Assembly (NCBI RefSeq): GCF_964340395.1
Contig: NC_135567.1
Span: 19,016,806-19,027,805 of the forward strand
DNA length: 11,000 nt
Reading direction: 5' to 3'
Source of the DNA: Glandiceps talaboti
Taxonomy: Eukaryota; Hemichordata; Enteropneusta; Spengelidae
Shown here in pieces: positions 1 through 6,819 of this stretch. The stretch's first letter is position 1; each line of letters starts with the position of its first letter. Made by a program: the position numbers and the translations under genes. A model generated the notes under the pieces. The model saw nothing but the letters and a program-made list of their open reading frames with translations, was not told the origin of the DNA and did not search any database.

Positions 1-430
1 TGGGGGAGTAAAGTTAACGCCAGCTACAATAGTGCTGCCCGTTCCCCCTACAATAATTTTTCACTTCCACATTTAATATCACAACCCTATGCCCACATTT
101 AAATAAAAATAGTGACAAAATTTTCATAAAGTGTTATTCATTCCTCCAATCTTATTATTTCTGTTCGACATTTGATTTTTTTTTAACTTTTGTTATATTT
201 TACACTGCATACACTACGTGCGTGTATAAGATTTAGAACTCACACTGCACTACACATACTGCACTTACAGCCGACCATGTTGTCTGTTAATACATAATCA
301 ATATAACTTGTCTATCAAAAATACCACTCATTACGAAATAAACATATGTACCTTGAATATATTTCGCTTAAAAATTCTTGAGAATTTTTTCAAGTATCCT
401 CAAAAAAAATGTTCGAAGACCATTATCGAG
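1..430. other. AT-rich single-copy DNA, no gene seen
   Basis: This stretch is AT-rich, with homopolymer runs and no repeat or coding signature I recognise. A 6-bp inverted repeat (GGGGGA near base 2, TCCCCC near base 43) at the left edge could form a hairpin or be the cut-off end of a foldback element, but the window starts there and it cannot be judged. Frames crossing 308-583 and 378-755 are rich in Lys, Ser, Ile and Phe without a domain pattern and look like chance frames. Confidence 0.6.
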
Positions 431-434
431 ACAC

Positions 435-454
435 TCAAGGTCATGGCGAGGTCA
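435..454 (+). promoter_or_regulatory. Perfect DR5 nuclear-receptor site with an extended first half-site
   Basis: Two exact AGGTCA half-sites (438-443 and 449-454) lie in direct orientation, separated by five bases (TGGCG). This is the classic DR5 layout bound by RAR-RXR heterodimers. The first half-site is preceded by TCA, giving TCAAGGTCA (435-443), the extended monomer site of ERR/SF-1-type receptors. The match and spacing are seen directly. Function is inferred only from consensus, and no expressed gene next to it has been shown. Confidence 0.45.
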
Positions 455-502
455 GGTGGTATATCTTCACACGCCATTCTCGACACACTCCCACCGGCGT
501 TG

Positions 503-509
503 TATAAAA
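503..509 (+). promoter_or_regulatory. TATA-like motif downstream of the DR5 site
   Basis: TATAAAA lies about 50 bp downstream of the DR5 site, on the edge of a slightly GC-richer patch (ACCGGCG just before it). The order of receptor site then TATA box would suit a core promoter firing rightward from about 530. The background is AT-rich, so a TATA match alone is weak evidence. No downstream exon is recognised. Confidence 0.2.
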
Positions 510-835
510 ATATATTTTTTCAGAAAAATGTTTTTTCCGGTAAAAATACTCTTTTCAGCAACTGCACTAATACCATATGTTGAATTGTCTTTCTCGAGTA
601 TTTCGAAAGTGGCCTATGAATATTTGCTAAATTATCGTAGAACATCCGCTGAACAATGTCGTCTGCACACTTTTGATTATCAAGGGGAACTTGGCGACAA
701 GTACAAGTCGTTGAACCAGAATATGATCTCGGTAAATGTCAATTTTACGAGTTGAAATTGCCTCTCATATAAACTGTGGTCAGTTATGATTTAAAACAAT
801 ACGTAGATTCCATAAAATGACATTTCAATGCTTAC
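510..835. other. Single-copy DNA, no gene seen
   Basis: This is AT-rich sequence without repeats. Open frames here end by 755 and have no recognisable domain. GTAAAAATAC near 540 and a CTTTTCAG near 555 look like a donor and an acceptor, but they are too close together to bound an intron. Confidence 0.5.
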
Positions 836-929
836 CTACCGTAAAATCTGTCAAATTCCGTCTGTTTTGTTGGCGTCTATCACACACACGACTAACATCC
901 AGGTCCGGGGTCACCTTTACAAAACGATG
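836..929 (-). other. Weak candidate exon, function unknown
   Basis: Read on the minus strand, a CTAG acceptor-like site ends at 930 and a strong donor (GGTAG|GTAAGC) starts at 835. The 94 nt between are open in one frame, giving a segment that contains FVKVTPDLDVSRVCDRR and ends in phase 1. The stretch is richer in CpG than its flanks. I recognise no domain. Thirty-one open codons and one good splice site can arise by chance, so this is a lead and not a gene call. It could instead be a 5' untranslated exon or nothing. Confidence 0.15.
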
Positions 930-1525
930 CTAGCCAGGACCGAGTAACGCACAACAAAAACAATTTCGCAATCCGCCAAATGTGCAATATCATCATGCCG
1001 TAAAGCTGTCTTTATACATTTTAAACCTTACCTAAAATTCCAAAATTGTAAAATTCACCGATTTTAACCGTAAATTCAAATTTCATGACGATAAACGCCA
1101 TTATTTTGTAAATACGGAAGAGAACTACTTTTGCGTAATGATATAAAGTACGCCGACCGCAAGTGACCCATCACCAAAGTCAGCTGGACCGGCTGCATAA
1201 ATTATTTACGCACATAACAGTCCTGCGTACAGTCAACAGTTACTTGTAAATTTATCAGACGATTTTTGTAACCACGCCCACTTTACTAGGCCGTCCCAAG
1301 CCCTTGACATCATAAAACATCGTCATGGTAGAAACTTGCACTTCTCAAGAACGTCGACAAACCCGCACGAATACGTCTGCTATCACGTGATGCGACAACG
1401 CAAGGTTAAACATGTGGTTTTAGTGAATGGGGTAATACTAACAGGTAGGTATTGAGATTAACCCCGCCATGCCGGTTGAATATTAAACAAAGTGAAGTAA
1501 ACTTGTGTATCTCTAACTATTTACA
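930..1525. other. Single-copy DNA with scattered binding-site motifs
   Basis: No gene or repeat is seen. The 1140-1450 part has more CpG than its surroundings. It contains a GC-box/KLF-like CCACGCCCAC (1272-1281), an AT-rich homeodomain-like stretch (ATAAATTATTTACGC near 1196) and the palindromic E-box annotated separately. It could be a regulatory region for a gene outside the window, but nothing in the sequence proves that. Confidence 0.3.
1382..1391. promoter_or_regulatory. Palindromic E-box ATCACGTGAT
   Basis: TCACGTGA (1383-1390) is the ideal palindromic site for bHLH-zipper factors of the USF/MITF/TFEB type. One 8-bp match in 11 kb is not unexpected by chance. It gains some weight only from lying in the CpG-richer patch. 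Confidence 0.2.
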
Positions 1526-1728
1526 TGGTGGTGGTGGTGGTGGTGGTGGTGGTGGTGGTGGTGGTGGTGGTGGTCACTGAGTGGTGGTGGTGGTAGTGGT
1601 GGTGGTGGTACCGGTGGTGGTGGTGGTGGTGGTGGTCACTGAGTGGTGGTGGTGGTGGTGGTGGTCGGGATGGTGGTGGTACCGGTGGCGGTGGTGGTGG
1701 TACCGGTGGTGGTGGTACCGGTGGTGGT
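1526..1728. repeat. Imperfect (GGT)n tract with higher-order structure
   Basis: About 200 bp of GGT triplets on the plus strand. The first part is pure (to about 1574). Two interruptions with the same string, TCACTGAGTGG, lie 62 bp apart (1575 and 1637), and four GGTACCGGT variants occur toward the right end. Repeated interruptions show that whole blocks were duplicated, not just single triplets. The plus strand is G-rich enough to form two-layer G-quadruplexes. Confidence 0.97.
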
Positions 1729-1731
1729 CAA

Positions 1732-1801
1732 GTAGACAGACAGTTAGCTGAGAAGAACAGACAGATACTGAGATAGATCGATAGACAGACAGACAGACAG
1801 A
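1732..1801. repeat. GACA/GATA microsatellite
   Basis: Degenerate GACA and GATA tetranucleotides follow the GGT tract directly, ending in five clean GACA units before 1801. The minus-strand frame over 1728-2033 (Ile/Ser/Leu/Cys-rich) is a by-product of this tract and is not a gene. Confidence 0.95.
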
Positions 1802-2134
1802 TCTGTGTCATTTTTCTAATCCAATAATGTATCCAATGTATGTAAATGATGCTAATTGTGTAAAAGAACACAGAAATGATTTTAAATCTATTTGTAATTC
1901 TAAATATAATATATTTATTCCTGTACATCGGCATGGTCTCTAACACGTTTGGGTGCAAGTATGCACATGTGAAATGTTGTGAATGTATGGAATGTTGATA
2001 TATGGTTTGTAGAAGATAACGTGATGTCATCATATCTATACGGTATGAATTGCAGTGATAAATATCACCTTTCTGACCTGAACTCTACCTAACTTCACGT
2101 CTTGCTCATTAAATTAATGTTATGACTACATTTT
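1802..2134. other. AT-rich DNA with a diverged short duplication
   Basis: No gene is seen. ATGGTTTGTAGAAGATAACG near 2001 is echoed by ATGGTTTATAGCCGATAACG near 2181, and each is followed by TGATG or TAATG. This suggests an old local duplication interrupted by the CAA tract. Confidence 0.5.
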
Positions 2135-2171
<37 letters not shown>

Positions 2172-2172
2172 A
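2135..2172. repeat. (CAA)n microsatellite
   Basis: About twelve uninterrupted ACA/CAA triplets. It is non-coding in context, with stops close by in all frames. Confidence 0.97.
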
Positions 2173-2223
2173 TGCTAATACATGGTTTATAGCCGATAAC
2201 GTAATGCCTTATTTTATATATAT

Positions 2224-2300
2224 GGCCGTGTAATATTTCATAAATTGTTGTTTTCCAGGTCTACAGACTATATATAACAAACCTTTTGACTATATATTCA
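2224..2300 (+). repeat. Dispersed repeat, copy A
   Basis: The stretch from GGCCGTGTAATATTTC through TTGTTGTTTTCC, CTACAGACTA, TATAACAA and TTTTGACTATA aligns in order and spacing with 2895-2970. Two copies about 670 bp apart in the same orientation suggest a transposon remnant or an old segmental duplication. The right edge runs into a TA tract. Confidence 0.75.
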
Positions 2301-2320
2301 TATATATATATATATATATT
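2291..2320. repeat. (TA)n microsatellite
   Basis: A short TA dinucleotide run with one TTCA interruption, at the right edge of dispersed repeat copy A. Confidence 0.9.
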
Positions 2321-2894
2321 ACACTGGACGTCTTGAGACACTTCTGGCAAAGACCTACCAGTATGATATCAACACTCTCACTTCCCAAGGAGCATCGGGG
2401 GTTAAAATAACAAATACAAATAGATTCACCCTTCTACATGTATCTTAACACTTTTTATTCTCAGACTATATTTCACTAATTACTTAATAAAATATTGACT
2501 TTTGTTTCCACAAATTAGTAAAATAAAAACACATCTTTGTGATATGGCATTTTCCCACCCACAAGTGTGTATACCCTGCACGAAAGAAATACACACTCGG
2601 ACGTTGGTGGCGCTTGTTACAGAGAAATAAGTGAATTCCAACGTTTCGACAACTGACAGCCATCGGTGAGAACTCTGTACAGTGAATGAAATTATTCGAA
2701 GGTATGAAAAATATACAACAGTATCACTAATCCGAGTGATTCAAAACTAAAATATTTTAGAAATTTCGCAAAAATGTGTAGCTTGCTGCAACAACTGTAG
2801 CTTTTGTTTGGTTTAAGTTTGTGTTGACGATATGACATGAGATACATCAATAAAATATGCTACGATTGCATGCTTCAACTAGTTTGCAAGCATA
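2321..2894. other. AT-rich single-copy DNA, no gene seen
   Basis: No repeat, palindrome or coding frame is recognised in this 570-bp stretch. A slightly GC-richer piece at 2575-2680 (GGACGTTGGTGGCGC, then ACTGACAGCCATCGG) stands out from the background but has no open frame of useful length. Confidence 0.5.
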
Positions 2895-2970
2895 GGGGTG
2901 TGTAGTATTTCTTAGATTGTTATTTTCCTGCTCTACAGGCTAAATATAACAACGTTTTGACTATAATTTC
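2895..2970 (+). repeat. Dispersed repeat, copy B
   Basis: GGGGTGTGTAGTATTTC, then TTGTTATTTTCC, CTACAGGCTA, TATAACAA and TTTTGACTATAA match copy A at 2224-2300 with substitutions and small indels. The similarity stops on both sides, so the unit as seen is about 75 bp. A library search could show whether it is part of a known element. Confidence 0.75.
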
Positions 2971-3146
2971 CTTCCTGTGAGGAATGTTTTATATTTCTAC
3001 TAAAATAGAGATTGATACAGGATTCATATGATATTTTCCTTAAGAAAACTAATCTAAGCAATAATACGTGCCCCTGTGGTTTCAAGTAGACTGAGATATT
3101 CGTCATTGTGGAAACTCACTCATTACAAATTAACTAATTACTACCT

Positions 3147-3182
3147 AATCAATCAATCAATCAATTAGTCAATCAATCAATC
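3147..3182. repeat. (AATC)n microsatellite
   Basis: Eight AATC-type units with one imperfect unit (AATTAGTC) in the middle. Confidence 0.95.
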
Positions 3183-3316
3183 TATATATTTGTGTTATTT
3201 ACACTGCCACATCACATCTGCCCTTTTTGTACACATTCGCCGTCTAACTCATATAATAAGAGCAGGATTGACAGAAAAATGTAAAATCCAGCTTATCTTC
3301 ACATATATCTGTTTTC

Positions 3317-3454
3317 GTCCCCTGTGGTATAACATTGCTTCTTGTCCCCTGTGGTATAACATTGCTTCTTGTCCCCTGTGGTATAACATTGCTTCTTGTC
3401 CCCTGTGGTATAACATTGCTTCTTGTCCCCTGTGGTATAACATTGCTTCTTGTC
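3317..3454. repeat. 27-bp minisatellite, five identical copies
   Basis: Five head-to-tail copies of a 27-bp unit beginning GTCCCCTGTGGTATAACATT, plus the first three bases of a sixth. I see no difference between copies, so the array expanded recently or is kept uniform. Because 27 is a multiple of three, the array stays open in several frames on both strands and yields repetitive nine-residue peptides such as CPLWYNIAS. These are repeat artefacts, with no support for translation. Confidence 0.98.
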
Positions 3455-3582
3455 AGCGATAAAACAACCTTGTGATCTGTTTACAGACGGTGATGAATCC
3501 ATCTAATTAACGAAACATGGTCTATTGTGCTGTCAGAGACCCATTGGAATAATCTGTGCATTTACCGTGTTTTTGACTAACT

Positions 3583-3640
3583 CTACCGGGAGACTAAATC
3601 TACTGGGAGACTAAACTCTGATCTGCTGGGAGAACTCGAG
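3583..3640. repeat. Short imperfect tandem repeat (17-23 bp)
   Basis: Three copies of CTACYGGGAGACTAAA-like sequence start at 3583, 3600 and 3623. The third is diverged (CTGCTGGGAGAACTCGAG). Confidence 0.8.
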
Positions 3641-4073
3641 AGTGTATGTTGTAGTATAGCGCATTAGGATGCAAGTACGATACATTACAAGGCTGTCACT
3701 GGCCCTATAATCGTGTGCGATACTCAACCTCTTGTATAAATTACACGACGTGTTAGCTTCCCTTCCCAGACACTTTCGTCCCGAGCGAGGTATTTTTCAG
3801 AATGTAATTGCGTTAAATTGACGTATTTAGCCGATAGTATGTGAAAAGGGGTGACATATCACGGGTTTCAAGGACCGCGTAATTCCAAGCAATGAGAATG
3901 ATAAATATTTCACTCTTCCGTGTTCATGGAATTTCAATGTCCTGGATCTCGAAACCCATGTTTATTCACTCTTTCGCGATATAATTGGCAAAGTACGCCA
4001 AATATCGTTAATTCACCACATTCTGAAACAGCTTGGGTCACAAGTGTTTGTGTCCTCCCACCCCTCTCCCCCA
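3641..4073. other. Single-copy DNA, no gene seen
   Basis: Mixed-composition sequence without repeats. A 62-codon frame at 3920-4108 ends in the CCCCA tract and has no domain pattern. Confidence 0.5.
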
Positions 4074-4104
4074 ACCCCACCCCACCCCACCCCACCCCAA
4101 AAAA
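4074..4104. repeat. (CCCCA)n microsatellite
   Basis: Five CCCCA units followed by a short A run, preceded by C-rich sequence from 4057. Confidence 0.95.
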
Positions 4105-4460
4105 GTAACCAAAGCTGGCAAGAACAGCTATAGAAGTAATTGTATCTTACCTTCTTGTATGTGAAAATATGTTTAGGGTCGTTGGCTTATAAACTATATA
4201 TACATACTAACGCTATCATTTCCAGACACAACGACTAAATTACTCTTTTTCTCTATCCCTCACACTCTGTAAAACGCACATGATCGATTATAAATTGAAA
4301 TTTACTAAGTTCATCCTTTTTCAATCGAATATTTTCAGTTTTTGTGATTATTTTGTGAAGTCGTTTGTAAATTGGACATTACTATGCTAAATTGTATATT
4401 AAGTAACAATCTTTATCCTGTTAGAAGTAGCCAGATAATTTACTACAATCACGACTTGAA
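4105..4460. other. AT-rich DNA, no gene seen
   Basis: No repeat or convincing frame. On the minus strand CAAGAAG|GTAAGATAC near 4148 is a good donor match, but the frames leading to it are closed by stops and no acceptor is evident. It is not called as an exon. Confidence 0.5.
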
Positions 4461-4504
4461 TCGTCGACTTCTTTCGCGCCATAATCGTCCACTTGTTTCG
4501 CGCC
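4461..4504. promoter_or_regulatory. Tandem pair of E2F-consensus sites in a 24-bp duplication
   Basis: TCGTCGACTTCTTTCGCGCC and TCGTCCACTTGTTTCGCGCC start 24 bp apart (4461 and 4485). Each ends in a perfect TTTCGCGCC (4472-4480 and 4496-4504), matching the E2F/DP consensus TTTSSCGC. A third, inverted E2F-like site (TCGCGAAA, 4558-4565) follows within 100 bp. E2F pairs occur in promoters of S-phase genes. The direction and target of any promoter here are unknown. Confidence 0.4.
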
Positions 4505-4630
4505 ATTAGGCAACGAGCAGAATTTACGGCAGGGTCGGGGTGTGCAGAGGGGAGGGGTCGCGAAAAAATTAGGGTTGTGAGGGGGAAGGCCTTGAAAAGT
4601 GTGATGGACAGACGGACCGCGACCTGCCGT

Positions 4631-4656
4631 GGAAGTATATTGTGGGTTATACTTCC
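4631..4656. repeat. Perfect 9-bp hairpin
   Basis: GGAAGTATA (4631-4639) and TATACTTCC (4648-4656) are exact reverse complements around an 8-base loop. Each arm holds a GGAAGT ETS-type core, so this may be an inverted pair of ETS sites rather than an RNA structure. It abuts the GACA tract. Confidence 0.7.
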
Positions 4657-4662
4657 ATGGAT

Positions 4663-4663
4663 G

Positions 4664-4732
<69 letters not shown>

Positions 4733-4751
4733 GACAGACAGACAAGATAGA
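4663..4751. repeat. (GACA)n microsatellite
   Basis: Sixteen clean GACA units to about 4727, then mixed GACA/GATA units. Long Cys-Leu-Ser-Val (minus) and Asp-Arg-Gln-Thr (plus) frames at 4399-4944 come from this tract and are not genes. Confidence 0.98.
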
Positions 4752-5016
4752 ATCGCAGATGGACAGAGATATTGCATGTGTAAAAGATCAGAGACAGAAA
4801 AGTATAACTTTTAAATTTGTGCGTTCAGAGTTCAACCACCTTCGTAGAAATATGGAGATCGTTACCTACTTCTTCACTGCACAAGTCATCTTTACGTTGT
4901 CATGGCAATTATGTTATTCCCCAGTCGGATGTCCAGGAGAGTGATCACAGTCAGATCCACATGTACAGTGGTAAACGATTTAACCATTTTAAAAGGAATT
5001 GTTCCAAACCTTGCAG

Positions 5017-5256
5017 ACACCGGCTTCTAACTGTGATGACGGCTGGTTAGAGTTTCTGTCGGAGCGTATCAGGAGCCGTAAATGTCGCGAGCTAACGCTC
5101 CGAAGGCGTGTCATTAAATTCTCGTCCTCGCGGGTGATCAGTGTCGATATTATGCAAGGGTTCCTTTTCCCTATGGCTCCTCCATTGTTCAATACAACGA
5201 AACCTTCCAGCATATATTGTATAAAGTCGTTAACTGATTACATGTCAGTACATTAA
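5017..5256 (+). other. Candidate terminal exon with CUB-like motif spacing
   Basis: A TTGCAG acceptor-like site ends at 5016, and the frame stays open to a TAA at 5254-5256 (79 codons). The early part reads ASNCDDGWLEF, then KCREL nine residues on, then VIKFSSSRVISVDI and GFLFP. CUB domains of secreted and extracellular animal proteins have Cys-x-Asp-x-Leu-Glu-hydrophobic, then Cys-Gly, then I/V-x-Ser-Ser-x-x-V-x-V-x-F, then Gly-Phe; the order and spacing here resemble the second half of such a domain. The Gly after the second Cys is replaced by Arg, no first half is found upstream, and the opposite strand is open over much of the same stretch. It may be a decayed exon or a coincidence. Confidence 0.22.
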
Positions 5257-5292
5257 ACTAGTCGATACTCGTCTTCACTGTCATCCGATGAA
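5253..5292 (-). other. Candidate last coding exon, acidic serine-rich tail
   Basis: On the minus strand an ACTTTTAG acceptor ends at 5293. The frame joined from the exon at 5332-5390 continues as SSDDSEDEYRLV and stops at TAA (5253-5255). A second in-phase acceptor (GATGACAG, ending at 5278) would shorten the tail by five residues. The first choice gives a 39-nt intron, shorter than most animals use; the second gives 54 nt. Unspliced, the frame meets a TGA at once. An acidic Ser-rich end like this resembles casein-kinase-2 target tails of many animal proteins. I do not recognise the protein. Confidence 0.25.
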
Positions 5293-5331
5293 CTAAAAGT
5301 CGTATTGTCACTACACATTCACTTTACTCAC

Positions 5332-5390
5332 CTTTCCTTTTTCATGAGGTAAAGTCTAGCGCCCTCATCGGTGAGCATAAACAATATTTT
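5332..5390 (-). other. Candidate internal exon on the minus strand
   Basis: The minus strand reads CGTCTCAG|AAAATATTG at the left edge and GGAAAG|GTGAGTAAAG at the right edge. The second is an exact match to the animal donor consensus. The 59 nt between are open in one frame and give KILFMLTDEGARLYLMKKE, leaving two bases (AG) that join in phase to the next candidate exon at 5253-5292. An in-frame TGA lies 12 bases before the exon, so it needs splicing on that side. Protein-like composition, a perfect donor and matching phase support it. Short length, a weak pyrimidine tract and no recognised family weaken it. Confidence 0.28.
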
Positions 5391-5678
5391 CTGAGACGTA
5401 AATCATTGGGACTGTACACGAAATAATGCGATTTATGCAGAAACATACACACATCAATGAATACATAGGACATATCCTCTTAAATACTAAACTGACTTGA
5501 ATTATGATCTTTTCTGTTTGGGTATTCATTCTAGTAATCTGTAATCATTAGCTCTTGGAAGTTTGCATGAATAATCATAAAAAGTGCTTGACCAGAAAAC
5601 CAGGGGCCCGGGGACTCACAATGTCGCTTGCATGGGTGAGTTCATATATTGTATGTATGTACATGTATATATATCTAG

Positions 5679-5680
<2 letters not shown>
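5391..5680. other. AT-rich DNA, no gene seen
   Basis: If the minus-strand exon at 5332-5390 is real, this would be its upstream intron. It contains no recognised exon. A GC-rich spot (CAGGGGCCCGGGG near 5601) is isolated. Confidence 0.4.

Positions 5681-5732
<52 letters not shown>
5681..5732. repeat. (GT)26 microsatellite
   Basis: Fifty-two bases of uninterrupted GT on the plus strand, preceded by a short TATG/TATA-rich stretch. It inflates a Cys-Val-rich frame at 5555-5869 that should not be read as a gene. Confidence 0.98.
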
Positions 5733-5735
<3 letters not shown>

Positions 5736-5761
5736 CGAATGATATTACCAATATATCTATT

Positions 5762-5914
5762 TTAAAACACAGTATTTATAAAAATTATGTTGTTTTTGCT
5801 CCCACTGATATTATTTTGAAATTTAAGACAGTTTCCATCAATGAACTCATTAGATATTGTGTCCCTTGAGGAAAACGTCGCTATCAAAATGAACACTATT
5901 ATCAGTAAACTCAT
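5762..5914 (-). CDS. Weak candidate: small secreted peptide frame
   Basis: A minus-strand frame of 50 codons starts at ATG 5912-5914 with MSLLIIVFILIATFSS, which looks like a signal peptide, and continues through a polar segment (EFIDGNCLKFQNNISG) with a single Cys and an N-x-S glycosylation site. The frame extends 26 codons upstream to another ATG (5992), but that part crosses a heptamer repeat. AT-rich DNA makes Ile/Phe/Leu runs by chance, the tail is low in information and only one Cys is present, so a mature disulfide peptide is unlikely. It could be a first exon whose donor I cannot locate, or chance. Confidence 0.12.
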   Translation of the reverse strand: MSLLIIVFILIATFSSRDTISNEFIDGNCLKFQNNISGSKNNIIFINTVF

Positions 5915-5932
5915 TTGGGACAACGTACGCAA

Positions 5933-5960
5933 TGTTCTCCGTTCCCCGTTCTCCGTTCTA
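5933..5960. repeat. Heptamer tandem repeat (CGTTCYC)4
   Basis: Four 7-bp units: TGTTCTC, CGTTCCC, CGTTCTC, CGTTCTA. Confidence 0.85.
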
Positions 5961-5968
5961 CATGTGTG

Positions 5969-6083
5969 GATCGTACCGTAGAGACTGGCCATGGAATCTA
6001 ATCGTTGGCTTTGGAAGTACGCTTACATGCTATATATAGATCACAAACATTGATATGGAACGATTGAGCTTTGATCGTACCGT
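5969..6083. repeat. Pair of identical 11-bp direct repeats 104 bp apart
   Basis: GATCGTACCGT occurs at 5969-5979 and again at 6073-6083. The 93 bases between do not show clear inverted termini. The pair could be a target-site duplication around a small insertion or the remains of a tandem duplication. Confidence 0.6.
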
Positions 6084-6202
6084 TGCATTTTTACACACCA
6101 TCTGAAACAGTTAACCTGAAATTCAAATGAACATTAGCCTGTACTGTCTACGTCTCTGACACGTTACTCCGAAACTGTCATGTTCCTCATTTAGTTCATA
6201 TT

Positions 6203-6208
<6 letters not shown>

Positions 6209-6280
<72 letters not shown>
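6209..6280. repeat. (TC)36 microsatellite
   Basis: Seventy-two bases of perfect TC on the plus strand (GA on the minus). A mirror-symmetric polypyrimidine run of this length can form intramolecular triplex DNA, and it offers many GAGAG-type sites. It runs directly into the minisatellite at 6281. Confidence 0.98.
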
Positions 6281-6282
<2 letters not shown>

Positions 6283-6549
6283 GTGTAGCAGACGACAGTG
6301 TAGCAGTTTTGACGACACTATAGTAGTTTTGACGACCGACACTGTAGCGGTTTTGACGACTGACACTGTAGCGATTTTGACGACCGACACTGTAGCGGTT
6401 TTGAAGACACTGTAGCAGTTTTGACGACCGACACTGTAGCAGTTTTGACGACTGTAGTGGTTTTGACAACACTGTAGCAGTTTTGACGACCGCCACTGTA
6501 GCGGTTTTGACGACCGCCACTGTAGCGGTTTTGACGACACTGTAGCAGT
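6281..6549. repeat. Degenerate 20/24-bp minisatellite
   Basis: About a dozen units of the type CACTGTAGCRGTTTTGACGAC come in two main lengths: about 24 bp with an added CCGA/CTGA before the next CACTG, and about 20 bp without it. Variants include TGTAGTGG and a CCGCC form shared by the two neighbouring right-hand units. Minus-strand frames over 6191-6689 with VVKTATV or SSKLLQC repeats are products of this array. Confidence 0.96.
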
Positions 6550-6751
6550 ACATATAGAGCTAGAGGAAAAGTAGACAGTGGACCACTTAAAAGCAGAATG
6601 TTGACTTGCAATTTAGAGTTTTCACTTTTGAAGATAGTTCCAATACATAATCTAAATCTTTGAAAATCCACACTAACAATCTCTAGCACGGCTATGTACT
6701 AAGTCTAGCTGTGGATATAGGCGCTCCGATAACTCCGACACATCTCCGTTT
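6550..6751. other. Single-copy spacer, no gene seen
   Basis: Short non-repetitive DNA between two repeat tracts. No frame free of repeats is of interest. Confidence 0.5.
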
Positions 6752-6819
6752 ACACACACACACACACACATACATACATACATACATACATACATACATA
6801 CATACATACATACATACAT
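6752..6819. repeat. (CA)n-(TACA)n compound microsatellite
   Basis: Nineteen bases of CA followed by about twelve TACA units. The two motifs differ by one base, so one probably arose from the other. Thr-His-Ile-Tyr and Met-Tyr-Val-Cys frames across it are artefacts. Confidence 0.97.

Noticed and set aside
308-755. Two overlapping plus-strand frames of 91 and 125 codons
   Set aside because: No domain, AT-driven composition, no flanking splice or start context that stands out, and they overlap in different frames.
3190-3502. Frames on both strands with nine-residue peptide repeats
   Set aside because: They are produced by the 27-bp minisatellite, which stays open because its unit is a multiple of three.
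4140-4150. Minus-strand donor-like site CAAGAAG|GTAAGATAC
   Set aside because: The reading frames leading to it are closed by stops within a short distance and no acceptor is evident.
4399-4944. Cys-Leu-Ser-Val and Asp-Arg-Gln-Thr repetitive frames
   Set aside because: Translations of the GACA microsatellite, present in several frames on both strands.
6191-6689. Three overlapping minus-strand frames with VVKTATV-like repeats and Arg-Glu runs
   Set aside because: They come from the TC tract and the 20/24-bp minisatellite. Frames shift between units, so no single product is kept.
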